Below are positions 1-11,759 of a DNA stretch of 64,000 nucleotides, in pieces (positions within the stretch are counted from its first letter, which is position 1; each line of letters starts with the position of its first letter). Source of the stretch: Helianthus annuus (Eukaryota > Streptophyta > Magnoliopsida > Asterales > Asteraceae); contig NC_035440.2 in NCBI RefSeq assembly GCF_002127325.2, forward strand, positions 75,146,464 through 75,210,463, given 5' to 3'. A program made the translations under genes and the position numbers. A model generated the notes under the pieces. The model made no database searches. It was not told the origin of the DNA and worked only from the letters and a program-made list of their open reading frames with translations.

Positions 1-1872
1 TCTAAATATGTATTCTCCTAAATACATATTTAGTCACTTTTATTATCAAAAACCAACCTCCAATATTTATAATTTTTGTAACAAAAATTATGGCAAACTT
101 TATATGAAAATTCATGGTTTAAAATATACTTGTAAATATTTGTTTAAACGTATTTTTCTAAGTGTTTAATTTCTAGAAAAAATTTTGCCATAGTTTCCCC
201 TTAAAAATGGAGGTTTCCATGCTTTCAAAGCATATCATTTTCTTTTATAAATCATCACAATCAACAACAAATCAAACAATACTTACCAATTTGCCAAAAT
301 CAAGCTATTTACACACTTCATGAACTTGAAATTTTATAAAAATTTGTAGTAACTTGGTAGTGTGTTTAGTAAGCTTAGTTACCCTTTAAAGTGTGGTTGT
401 TTATTTAAAAACATCATTCTTGAAGAATTCAGATGTTTACAACTTGTAAAATATTTTTCTAAAAATATTTCTTCTTGAATTTTTCTTGTGAAATACATGC
501 TTCTACACTTGATTAACCACTAAAAACGTGGTTAGTTTCTTTAAGAACCAAGTTTATGTAAATCTTGTATTTTAATTTATTTTCTTGAGAAAATCATTCT
601 TAAAATCACATGTTTACAAGACTTATATTCACTTTGATCATCATTATTCAAGAAAAACATTTAATACTTCAAGTTCATGCTTTTACATAAGGATGGTCAC
701 TTTGATTTCTAACATAATCATCCTCTTAACTTGCTAGATTATGTCTTTAATCATTATCTAGCAAGTTCATATGATGTTTAACATCGTAAACACAAGAAAT
801 CATCAATCAATATTCACACATACAATTAAACAACATGTATTCTTATGATTTTTAGTCTTATGTTTAAGATTTATGTTCTTGATCATGAGTGTTCTTCATG
901 TTAAGTTACTTGTATCATCTTTTAACCAACTAAATAAGATGTAAAATGAGATGTAGATGATCTTACTACTAGCTCAAGGCTAGGGATGAACACAAGATGA
1001 AGATGAAGATGAATGTGATGGTTAATAGCACTTGCAAGAGGTCCTTCCACTTCCAAGAGCTCCTAGCTTCTTTGTGATGCTTCTTACACCTTTGTATATC
1101 AAGAGAATGGTTGAAGATTGAATGATGATGGTGGTGGTGTAGTGGGTGGTTCACGGCCGAGAGGAGAGAGGAGGAGAGAGTGTTCAAGTGTTGGTGAGTG
1201 ATGAGAGTGAGAGTTAAGGACTTGTGGTTTCACTTAAAAACTTCCAACAATGCTTTCTCTAGTGGTTAATATGTTCACAAAAGCTAGAGACATGATCTAA
1301 TATAATAAACCAAGAAAATCAAGGCTGGGCCACCCTTGTTAAACCGTAAATAGGTGGGGGGGGGGTCTAGAGTAGCTTGTAATTGTTAGTTAAGGTTAAT
1401 GGTTGAAATCCAAAGGTTTAGTTAGGTTATTAGTTGTTATGTGATTATATAGTGTGTTATGATGTTCGGGGACCATAACTAGCTCGGAAATGGTAAAACA
1501 ATGTTTCTAGTGAAAATTTGGTGTTTCGGGTAGTGTCCGATTGTTCGGTTGGTTACCGGTTCATTAAGGTGCTAAACTATGCAGTTTAGTGTGCTTTATG
1601 TTACCTTTTGTGACAGTTTTGATTCCCAACACTTAGGAAAGCATTCTGGACCATTTAACCATATTTCTGCATGATATTTAGTTGTTTAACTGCAGAATTT
1701 TGCTGAATTCTGTAGAATTCTGCAGTTTGTGTGAGTTTTAGGCACTTTCCGGCACTTAAGCTATCACTAGGAAGGCAGTTTAATGATCCTTACTTACCTA
1801 CACACTATGCTAATGTAACTCTTGGTTTCTGGCCCATTCTGTGTCTCAATACTACGTCTGTCTATGTACTGA
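1..1872. other. Non-coding retroelement-like DNA flanking the LARD on the left
   Basis: No protein homology is recognisable on either strand. The stretch is AT-rich, with a C/T-rich segment on the minus strand near 1,130-1,200 and a short G run at 1,353-1,361. The identical ACTGA at 1,868-1,872 and 9,723-9,727 shows that this DNA was contiguous with 9,728 onward before the LARD inserted. It is therefore probably the interior or LTR of the same minus-strand element that has its LTR at 10,422. It does not resemble that LTR by eye. The minus-strand open stretch at 969-1,187 with a His run is rejected as a gene. Confidence 0.4.
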
Positions 1873-3596
1873 TGTAACACCCCAAAAACGTTAACTAGGC
1901 ATAAGTGGTAACACCCCAAAAATGTTTAGTATTATGATAAGTTCAAATAAATAAAGAATTTAACTTAGTTAATGAAATATGGCAACATGGTAGTTAGTTT
2001 ATGGGGGAAAACCTAACTTAAACACTCTTTCAAAATGGAAGGGTTCAATGTGTAATTAGTAAACTAGAAAGGTTTTAATTAATAAACAAAAAATTAAAAA
2101 CACCCACATTTGGGTTGGGTCGATCGATCAGGAAGAGCAGGAAAGGGGAGGTGAAACCCTAACCTCAAGAACTCAAGAATTGAAGTGAAATTCATAGGGA
2201 AATTCAGTGCATGAGTCTATAAATTCGAATGGCAAACCCTAATTTCCGAAGTGGTAAGTTAAATTTTATGAAATTATGATTTGTGAATGAGGGGTTCAAC
2301 CCAAACTCGATTTCTTCTATCAAATGTGGGAATTCTGAGTTAGAATTGCTTTCTAGAACAAGAATTATGATTGATTTTGGGTTATACGGAAGATTGTAGT
2401 GAAAACCCACTTTGTGAAATTGTGTTATGATTAGGAAGATTATTAGGGATTATGATTGTATGTAATCTTGATATGTGATCCTGCTTGTAATACTTGAATG
2501 CTAGATAATTTGATGTAGAATAAAGGAATTACAAGAACTAGATTGGTTATTGATGACATATAGGATGAATTAGCAAAGTCACGCTTTAAATGCTTGTACA
2601 TTATGCTTTATTAATGTAATGCACACTAGGTGTTTGATGAAATGCTTGAAAGAATAATTATGTGTAATTTGGAACATAAAGGAATGAAATTTGGATACTA
2701 AACGAATGAATGAATGTGTTGATATAGGCGTGAAGGAAGAAGGTTCAAATACTAAGAAATCGGAAGGTTCACAAGACCGAGGTATGTTCCGTTGCATACA
2801 AAGCCTTATTTAAATTTTGTTTATATTATGAAAAAAACAACCCTTGTTACAATGATTATGGTGATTAGTAAGTAGATAACAAATCCCTTCCGGATTTGGT
2901 TATGTTAACGAAGGTTACATTAAGCTATGCAAGTCGACCGGTTCGAGTCGAACCATGTCGAGTAAGAATATGGTACCATCCGTTTAGAACGGGTGGTCAT
3001 GAATGCAATAAAGAATGTATGAAGTTCAATACGTTATACGGATAGAACGGAAGATTTATGTTGTAAGCTATTAACCCGATGTTACCGAGTCGTAAGAGAT
3101 ATGCTTGAATCTCATTATGAGAGTATATGCCATACCCATTTAATGGGATAACCGAATGCGTAAGCGTAATGAAAGTAGATAAAGGAATGCAATTAAAAAG
3201 GTTGGTGTTGTAAGTGAAACAAGTATTATGACTAACTTTCTAAAGCTTGTTGTTAAATGTAGGTAAATCCTCGACTTAGGCGACTCGGCGAATTGGAGCG
3301 AGCACGTGATCAAAATATGTCTTACCAAGCGCTTCCGCTAGTTTATGTTAATGTTTTGGGTCAAAATACTTTTTGTAAAATTTGTTGGTAGACACACCTT
3401 TTAGTATTTGATGTTTTGGTTTTAGTAGTATCTTGTAGAATGGTATTCTCTTGATTATGGTTAAAACAGGGGAATACTCGTTTTACGAACGGGTCATGCC
3501 CCAAATTTTGTAAAATTATGTATTAAAGTTGTTAGCTTGAAGTCTTTAAATCACTCGTGTAAGTTATTTTATAAAGACAAAAAAGCGGTCCTTTCA
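1873..3596 (+). repeat. 5' LTR of the LARD
   Basis: It starts TGTAACACCCC and ends in CA. The opening TAACACCCCAAAAA word is repeated about 35 bp further in, a short tandem duplication that the other LTR shares and that therefore predates this insertion. By eye it differs from the 3' LTR only by scattered substitutions and a few small indels, for example in an A-run near 2,830 and near 2,935. No coding sequence is evident. Confidence 0.9.
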
Positions 3597-3598
3597 AG

Positions 3599-3613
3599 TT
3601 GGTATCAGAGCCT
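3599..3613 (+). other. Primer-binding site of the LARD (initiator tRNA-Met)
   Basis: TTGGTATCAGAGCCT follows the LTR end after two bases. It matches the complement of the plant initiator tRNA-Met 3' end, the usual primer for chromoviruses and many copia elements. Confidence 0.9.
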
Positions 3614-3893
3614 AGGTTTGAGGGATTCAAGCAAGAGTAATAGTGCTTGAACTCAAACCGATGGCTCGTGCAAAAGTGTGCTCGCTCCGAGATCGCCAAT
3701 GAGGTAAATTTTTAAATATTTGTTTAATATGAGTATGCATAGTGTGATACGGTATAAGTTTTAAGATTAAGTATGCTAAGAAGTGATAAAACGGGTATAA
3801 TGAGAAGTCCCTGGACCCGTGTAGCTGAAAACGGATCTGGAAAATGGTCGGAACAGTCAAAAAAAAAGTTCAGCAGCGTTTTTACAAAGGAGG

Positions 3894-4100
3894 GGCCGTC
3901 GCCGACGGGCTGTGATGCCGTCGCCGACGCCCCATGCTTGCTGACGGCCTATTTTCCTGTCTACGGACTTTTGTGGGCGACGCGCGTTTACAAAGCCCGT
4001 CGCCGACGGGGTGTGAAGCCATCGCCGACGGGGTGTGAAGCCGTCGCCAACGGGGTGTAAAGCCATCGCCGACGGGGTGTAAAGCCGTCGCCGACGGCCA
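3894..4100 (+). repeat. GC-rich 22-bp tandem array in the LARD leader
   Basis: Between 3,998 and about 4,097 there are four consecutive 22-bp units plus a part unit, built on GTCGCCGACGGGGTGTGAAG. Looser relatives begin at 3,894. The core GTCGCCGAC is an inverted repeat around one base and could form a short hairpin in every unit. The array is strikingly GC-rich within AT-rich DNA and sits about 300 bp after the primer site, where retroelement packaging or dimerisation signals commonly lie. Its function is unknown. Confidence 0.85.
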
Positions 4101-7100
4101 GCGGAAATCAAATCCGCTGAAACTTTTATTTTGTTTTGTTTTCGTATTTTGAGTTTCTAAATTGTTTAAAAGCTTAATGAATGTTCGTGTAAGATCTATA
4201 TAAGGCCTAGTACGATATATGTGACCACGATTAGTGGATAAGATAGACGGAATTATGAAAATTTGAAAGTAATGTGTCGAATGACACAAAAGAATGATGA
4301 AAGCTGAAAAAGCGAGTAAAGTTTAAAATATAAGAATGCAAACGAAGTAATTATGGACTAATGAACTAGGATGTATTGAAGCTTGTGAATTATGATTTAA
4401 GTTCCCATACTTCTCAGAAATGCCCGTTTTATGTTCCTGTCAAGTTATAAGAAGATACAATAAGCTATGTAAAGTTATGTAGATCGTCGGCGATAAAGTA
4501 AAATTTATAAAAGTCGAATGTAACGTATGGAATGGCACGAAATTAATGACGAATGTATAAAGTGGAGTTGGAATTCGTATGAGAATTCGGATGAATGTAT
4601 GCTTTGATAGAATTATGCATTAGAGGCTTGTACCTTGTACATGAATGGTGTGATGCCTATGTGTATTTAATGATTTGCTTTAGTATGATTAAGAGGCGAA
4701 TATGTGCTAAATGTGAATCGTACGAGCTAATTAGTAAAGGATATGTTGAAATTATGTTATATAGTTGTTTTGGATGAAATTTGCTAATTGTAGAATCATG
4801 GAGCATTAGCATGTGAAAATACGTGTATGTGAATGTATATGTGTATTGTTTAGAGGATCACGTAAATCGTACATGTCGTACAATACGAGTATGAGATACG
4901 CAGGATATTATTATTATGACCTACCATATTTAGATGAATACATGTCCAAAGGTTTGAAGTGTGTAACCGAGACAGTTGACTTTCTGAAGGTCAACAGTAT
5001 AGGAATATCATGAGATGGCCATTAGACACAATTGTTTAAGTAAAGAGTTAATGTGTTACGTACTAGATGAATTACGTGTTATGATGGATGATAGTTTAGT
5101 TGTATGGATTTGAAATGAGATAACTATTAATGAACGTCTCACTTATACGAAATTCTACTAACTAAAGTCGATTAACGTATGAATAGAAAGAAAGTGAACA
5201 GTCGTATATATGCTCACATAAACTAATGATATTACGAAAGTACTGATATGTAAGGATGGGAATCCTGCCAATTTACTTGAGTATGGATGGCAAAAAGGGT
5301 TAAGAGGAAGTAATAAAGTAAGCATGAACATGGACGCTAAAGGAAGGTGAATTTGCGATCACTTCGAATGTATTTACATAAAGATGTATGCGTGTTAGAA
5401 TAATTGAAATTAAGTGGAACGTATAAATAAATGAGAACATGGTAATGTTAATGAAAGGTATGGAAAGGATAATAGTTCAGATGTTAGCTAAAGGCATTTT
5501 GTAAGTGTGTTCGAATTGAAAGTAAGAACAACCCGTACTACAATACTTATATACAAAAGTACTGGGTGGTGGTCGACCTTAAAAGTTATATTGTAGAAGT
5601 CAGTGAATAATAATTACTTACAAATGCTGGAAGTATTACGTAAGAAATACAACGTGTAAAGTAGGATACTCATTAGTAAAAGACATGTTAGAGAGCGTAG
5701 GTGAATTAACACCTATTACGGTGAACAAACAAATGGAAATGGTATATTAAGGGGATGGTCATGTATTGACCGAAGCTCGAGAAAAACATGGGAATCACCT
5801 CACTTATGTGTGGTCAAGCTAGCAAAAAGGGGTCTAACAATTCTTAAAGGAACGGATCAATATAAGAAAGGAAGAAGGATAAGAACGAAAAGTATAAGCC
5901 TACGATTGAATGTAAGACAAACTTAAGAAAGAAGGGTGGGAACACCACTAGAAATAAGATGTAAAGTGTCGCGTCGAGACGCGCCACATGAAATAGGACA
6001 TGGAATTAAGTGATAGGACCCAACACTCGAAGTTGAATGTAGAAGATTAATATGAAAACGTTTCGTAAGAAATGACATGGTAAATGATACGGCAGAAGAA
6101 AGGAAGGTACGGAGGAAAATTTTTGAATCTGAGAAATGGATTCGACCATGTAAGGAATGAAAGGTTGAATCCGTGAGCAAGCACATGTCAAACCAGTAAG
6201 AATGAAAGGTAATGAATTATAAGTTCGAATCCGTAAATGAAGACGGATTAAACGAATAAGAATAGAAACTAAAAACGAGACTCAAATGAGTCATACGGGT
6301 CAAATGGCGATCGCTATTTGAACCCGATATTTAATGTTCGATTTGTCAAGTTTATTACTTATAGGTGAGCATAATGTATGGGCATGCATTGTCACAGTTT
6401 GGAAAGTATTAACCATCGCAAGGTATGAATGACGAGTCAAAGGTTCTGACCCGCGCCAGGTAGGTATAAAAAGATTATATTTTTAATAGGAGCATAGGGC
6501 TCGACTAGAGAATGGTGTGTCAGAATAGGATAACTGATACCTATATGTGAGAATGTATTTACAATTAGACTTCCGAAAGGTCAAATGAAATAAATGAAGT
6601 CCTTGCAATTATGCAAATATAAGGTACGAACGTGTACCTTGATACGACCACAATAGGTAAGTGGGTGTTAATCTGACACTGAAAGGTCAAACTGCGAAAG
6701 TTGGCGAGATAACCAATAAAAAGAAATGGAATGTATGATATGTTTAGCATGCATGTAAGAAAATTTTGAAAGAGACAATAGGCGAACAAACACCCTGTAG
6801 GACACAATTATGAAAGGTTATGTGCTAACTATTTATTTATAGATAAATATGATGGAATTCTTAGTGAAATGACAGTATTGAAGCTAGTGGAAGGATGTCC
6901 ACGGGTGGGAGCATATTTCATGAATGAATGAGACCAATTCTGGTATGGAAGGTACATATAAAGAAGCGGATCGATCCTGCACACGGATAACCGACTTATA
7001 CATTGAAAGCGAGGTTAGTAAAATGTTTAATTCTTAGTTAATGATTAAGAATCCGTAGATTTATTTGTAAATGTGAACAGAATGAACGGTAGAATAATTA

Positions 7101-7998
7101 TGGTATGCTATACAGTGATCGACCTGTAATGGTCAGCGTGAGAAGGTATGAATGTCATTAAGAGGGAGAATTAAAGGCCTTAAATGAAAGTTTGAGCTGA
7201 ATTGGTTAAACGCTAGTATTGTGCTCGTACAAAACATACCTAGTTGTTATCATAAGTAGTTCATGCAAGGAGCTAATAATAAAGTGTGCGAAGGATTAAA
7301 TTCCAGGCTAAACTCAAACTTGTAATTAGTTCAAGTGACGGTGGTAACCGTAGAATGATGCCTTATACTCGTATTAAGTATGAAAAAGTAATTAGGAAGT
7401 GGGAAGCTTTGTATAAGTACCACTAAGTCATTAAATGTCTATAGTATATGTATAATGTTGTACTAAGCCCTCATATGAGCAAGAAAGTAATTGGAAGAAT
7501 GTTAGTAATGGGATGATAGGGTTGCTTATAATTACAATAATGAATTATGTCGTGCATGATTCGTGTGCGGAATAAAATAAATCAATTTATTTATATTAGT
7601 AAATGTATAATATGTTACGCTTATTTAGAAAGATAGAAACAAGCCGTAAGCATAAGCTTGTACGACCAATAGTATACGTTGGAATAAACTCCAATGAACG
7701 AATCGCTAGTGATGATGTATGCGAGGAACTGGCATTATAAAGTGAAAACGACACTAATAAGAGCCCTGGATCAGATTCTGACTTATAGGTGATTATGAAA
7801 GTAATTTACTTGATTTAAGAATGGAGGGACAATGTGTACAAAGACGTTTATGCATGAATGAAACTCTTGCCAAGATCTCGAATGCATCTATGTTGTAGTA
7901 AGCATCGTGAATGAAAAGACGAAAAAGTAGGAGTAGAATTGGTCTAGTTGGAATGAGAAAGGTTTCGGGGACGAAACCTCTTTTAAGGGGGGTAGACT
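4101..7998. other. LARD interior without coding capacity
   Basis: About 3.9 kb with stops in all frames and no retroviral motifs on either strand. The DNA is purine-rich on the plus strand and lacks the CG-rich words of the leader. It ends in a TTTCGGGGACGAAA word and a purine tract (7,985-7,992) just before the 3' LTR. This layout fits the definition of a LARD: conserved LTRs, primer site and purine tract around a long non-coding core. Confidence 0.8.
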
Positions 7999-9722
7999 TG
8001 TAACACCCCAAAAACGTTAACTAGGCATAAGTTGTAACACCCCAAAAATGTTTAATATTATGATAAGTTCAAATAAATAAAGAATTTAACTTAGTTAATG
8101 AAATATGGCAACATGGTAGTTAGTTTATGGGGGGAAACCTAATTTAAACACTCTTTCAAAATGGAAGGGTTCAATGTGTAATTAGTAAACTAGAAGGGTT
8201 TTAATTAATAAACAAAAAATTAAAAACACCCACATTTGGGTTGGGTCGATCGATCAGGAAGAGCAGGAAAGGGGAGGTGAAACCCTAACCTCAAGAACTC
8301 AAGAATTGAAGTGAAATTCATAGGGAAATTCAGTGCATGAGTCTATAAATTCGAATGGCAAACCCTAATTTCCGAAGTGGTAAGTTAAATTTTCTGAAAT
8401 TATGATTTGTGAATGAGGGGTTCAACCCAAACTTGATTTCTTGTATCAAATGTGGGAATTCTGAGTTAGAATTGCTTTCTAGAACAAGAATCATGATTGA
8501 TTTTGGGTTATATGGAAGATTGTAGTGAAAACCCACTTTGTGAAATTGTGTTATGATTAGGAAGATTATTAGGGATTATGATTGTATGTAATCTTGATAT
8601 GTGATCCTGCTTGTAATACTTGAATGCTAGATAATTTGATGTAGAATAAAGGAATTACAAGAACTAGATTGATTATTGATGACATATAGGATGAATTAGC
8701 AAAGTCACGCTTTAAATGCTTGTACATTATGCTTTATTAATGTAACGCACACTAGGTGTTTGATGAAATGCTTGAAAGAATAATTATGTGTAATTTGGAA
8801 CATAAAGGAATGAAATTTGGGTACTAAACGAATGAATGAATGTGTTGATATAGGCGTGAAGGAAGAAGGTTCAAATACTAAGAAATCGGAAGGTTCACAA
8901 GACCGAGGTATGTTCCGTTGCATACAAAGCCTTATTTAAATTTTGTTTATATTATGAAAAAAAAAACAACCCGTGTTACAATGATTATGGTGATTAGTAA
9001 GTAGATAACAAATCCCTTGCGGATTTGGTTATGTTAACGAAGGTTACATTAAGCTATGCAAAGACCGGTTCGAGTTGAACCATGTCGAGTAAGAATATGG
9101 TACCATCCGTTTAGAATGGGTGGTCATGAATGCAATAAAGAATGTATGAAGTTCAATCCGTTATACGGATAGAACGGAATATTTTTGTTGTAAGCTATTA
9201 ACCCGATGTTACCGGGTCGTAAGAGATATGCTTGAATCTCATTATGAGAGTATATGCCATACCCATTTAATGGGGTAACCGAATGCGTAAGAGTAATGAA
9301 AGTAGATAAAGGAATGCAATTAAAAAGGTTGGTGTTGTAAGTAAAACAAGTATTATGACTAACTTTCTAAAGCTTGTTGTTAAATGTAGGTAAATCCTCG
9401 ACTTAGGCGACTTGGCGAATTGGAGCGAGCACGTGATCAAAATATGTCTTACCAAGCGCTTCCGCTAGTTTATGTTAATGTTTTGGGTCAAAATACTTTT
9501 TGTAAAATTTGTTGGTAGACACACCTTTTAGTATTTGATGTTTTGGTTTTAGTAGTATCTTGTAGAATGGTATTGTCTTGATTATGGTTAAAACAGGGGT
9601 ATACTCGTTTTACGAACGGGTCATGCCCAAATTTTGTAAAATTATGTATTAAAGTTGTTAGTTTGAAGTCTTTAAATCACTCTTGTAAGTTATTTTTTAA
9701 AGACGAAAAAGCGGTCCTTTCA
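7999..9722 (+). repeat. 3' LTR of the LARD
   Basis: It has the same length as the 5' LTR (1,724 bp) with the same TG...CA ends, and is followed directly by the ACTGA target duplication at 9,723-9,727. It is preceded by the purine tract AAGGGGGG at 7,985-7,992. Confidence 0.9.
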
Positions 9723-9962
9723 ACTGAACTCCATCAGCATTTTTCTGATCTGTCTGATAACTGTGCTAACTTTGTTTAGTGCATCATTTGAATCAATAGT
9801 GTTGCATGCAATAATGATATGACATTATGCCATATATGATGCACATGTATGTATGATAACAAAAATCAGAAAACATTCATGTCGTAAATATTAAATCAGC
9901 ACAGTCATTAAGCACTAATCATTGCCTAATTATTGTACGGATACATGCAAATTTGACGGTTG

Positions 9963-10265
9963 TCACAAGTTTGCCAACCGCCTATTAACTACTTCCTGGG
10001 TCTGGGCATTTACTTCCCTACCGGCTGCTGCTAATGCTCTTTGTTGCTGTAACTTTCTCATTCGCTTTCTCCTCTCGTATGCTCCCCTACTAAACCATCC
10101 TCGCTTTTTCGAAGGGAATGGTTCCTCGGATTGCGCCTTAAAGATGAAGATTCCTTCTTCAGTGTCAGCAGAATACCCCGAAGGAGTAGGATGTGATGAA
10201 GTTCCTTCACTTTTGGGAGAACTAGCTAGGTGACGATAGGCGTCAGACGTACCTTGATCACTCAT
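9963..10265 (-). CDS. 100-codon ORF near the 5' end of minus-strand element 2
   Basis: The frame opens at the ATG at 10,263-10,265, about 130 bp downstream of the minus-strand primer-binding site, where gag would begin. It ends at a stop near 9,963. The product is polar: Ser/Thr-rich at the start, then a basic region around KKRGWFSRGAYERRKRMRK and a Gln-rich, possibly helical tail. There is no zinc knuckle or capsid motif. It may be a gag N-terminus whose remainder is lost, or the only protein of a non-autonomous element, because more than 2 kb of its continuation (across the LARD into 1-1,872) is non-coding. I do not recognise the family. Confidence 0.4.
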   Translation of the reverse strand: MSDQGTSDAYRHLASSPKSEGTSSHPTPSGYSADTEEGIFIFKAQSEEPFPSKKRGWFSRGAYERRKRMRKLQQQRALAAAGREVNAQTQEVVNRRLANL

Positions 10266-10400
10266 ACTGTAAACTAACAGATTGTCAAATAACACAAAAC
10301 AATAATATACATGTATACATATAATCACAGAGATTATTTCCTAACATGAATGATAAAATTTTGGTGTTAGCAGAACACTTCTGTGGTTTAAATCAGTGGT

Positions 10401-10420
10401 TATAGCTCTGATACCACTCT
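10401..10420 (-). other. Primer-binding site of element 2 (initiator tRNA-Met)
   Basis: AGCTCTGATACCACT on the plus strand is the reverse complement of an initiator-Met primer site. It fixes the element as minus-oriented, with its 5' LTR immediately to the right. Confidence 0.8.
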
Positions 10421-10421
10421 C

Positions 10422-11719
10422 TGTTGCAACCCCCTACCCCTACCCCAGGAGCGGGCGGCCGTGAGGACAGTGTTAGTGGTATCGGTGTTTATTAATTTGG
10501 CAGCGGAAAATACATCAGGGCCGTAGTTAGGAAATAGCTTATCAGAGTAAAACACCACACTTTTATAAATAATAAATACATGGGAAAACCCCAAGTTTCC
10601 ATTACAACATGTTTATAGGGATAAACCCTAGTTTATTTAAATAAAACTTCTTTCTAGTTTAGGTAACTTTTATAGCCACCTTTCCAAGCCTTCAGTGCTC
10701 TCCAGCTGGCTTCTATTTGGCTTTCACATTTTGTTACCTGAAACACGTTTTAAAAAGTTTTATCAGCAAGAAATACTGGCGAGTGCATCCCAGTTTAATC
10801 AAAACAGAATTTTATATCTTTGAAGTATTGAGAGCGATTACAATGTTTTTATCTACCCAATTACCACCCACGATACTGTCAATCCTGATTTGTGGTCATG
10901 CTACTACTCATAGTGTAGTAACAAGTAATGTATACAAAATCCCAACATACCGACAGTAATTGTAGAATACATAGACTCAATCACTGCTAAATATATTTTA
11001 AAACTATTGAGATTTTGTAAAAACAGTTTACAAAAAGTGAATGTACTCACATTTCTATTTTAGATACTACTACCGCTTTCTGGTGACTTCCTGGTTATAA
11101 TCTATTAAAAAAACAATGCACACGAGTTAGTAAGATAACCCAATTTATATTAGCTATACCCCCCGAGACATAATTCCAACGACAGAGTGAGGCAGAGCCT
11201 TGACATGCGTTACGGAGCTCTAGATCAATTGGACAGAGTAACTAATACGTAACTGGGGGTTATAATACTTACAACGAGCAGAGCTTCACGTTTTAGGGGT
11301 ATACTACCCGAGTATTATTGCTATTATAGGGATAGAGAGAAAACAAAATGAGCGAGTGAATTCTGAGGCCGAAGCCCCCTTTTATAGGGCTGATCGGGTG
11401 GCGGTTCGAGGCCCGCGACGGCCGCTTCTATATCTCTGGCAGCCCGCGAGAGAACTAGGGGAGGCCCTAGCCTTGTCGATTCAACCTACTAGACCCAACA
11501 CGTTGATAACACGTGGCGCCCTGTGGTGCCGCCTGGTGACACGTTGTCGAGGCCCGCGACAACCTTAGCTTGACTGGGTCGCGCCCCGCGAGTGACATAT
11601 ATTTTTGTTTTTATTTGATTTTTATTAATATAAAGGTATTTCGGGCCCGTTTTTCGTATACGGGGTGTATTTTAGGACGTATACGGGTGCTTTAAGGATT
11701 TTAGGAGAGTTGTTATAAT
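10422..11719 (-). repeat. 5' LTR of minus-strand element 2
   Basis: On the plus strand it opens TGTTGCAACCCC beside the primer site. In its own direction it therefore ends GGGGTTGCAACA. A core-promoter motif CCCTATAAAAGGGGG lies at about 11,375-11,390 on the minus strand. The outer end is placed near 11,719, where the protease homology of element 3 stops (about 11,720). The expected TG start is not seen there (CATTATAAC instead), so this border is uncertain by several bases. The element's other LTR is outside the window or unrecognised. Confidence 0.6.
11375..11390 (-). promoter_or_regulatory. TATA-like element in the LTR of element 2
   Basis: The minus strand reads GCCCTATAAAAGGGGGC, a strong TATA-box match within the LTR, upstream of a CT-rich leader. 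This is the usual position for the U3/R boundary. Confidence 0.5.
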
Positions 11720-11759
11720 GGTTATCAAGGAACGTACTAGTAATGACGTCGTTTGCATT

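Larger units (their letters stand above)
1873..9722 (+). mobile_element. Complete LARD-type non-autonomous LTR retrotransposon
   Basis: Two 1,724-bp direct repeats (1,873-3,596 and 7,999-9,722) begin TGTAACACCCC and end CCTTTCA. They bound a 4.4 kb interior and are flanked by the 5-bp duplication ACTGA (1,868-1,872 and 9,723-9,727). A primer-binding site matching initiator tRNA-Met (TGGTATCAGAGCC) lies just inside the left LTR. A purine tract and a TTTCGGGGACGAAA word precede the right LTR, as in Tekay-type chromoviruses. The interior has no gag, protease, RT or integrase reading frame, so it must be mobilised in trans, probably by a Tekay relative. The near-identical LTRs indicate recent insertion. 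Confidence 0.9.

Noticed and set aside
969..1187. 72-codon minus-strand frame with a His run and hydrophobic C-terminus
   Set aside because: The His run comes from a GTG/ATG-rich simple stretch in retroelement-like DNA. No homology, no support as a gene.
3998..4097. 22-bp tandem array as a CRISPR-like or short-repeat array
   Set aside because: No unique spacers between repeats, and the context is a plant retroelement leader. It is a minisatellite.
3773..4289. Overlapping frames of 84-135 codons across the GC-rich array
   Set aside because: Created by the stop-free 22-bp repeat read in several frames.
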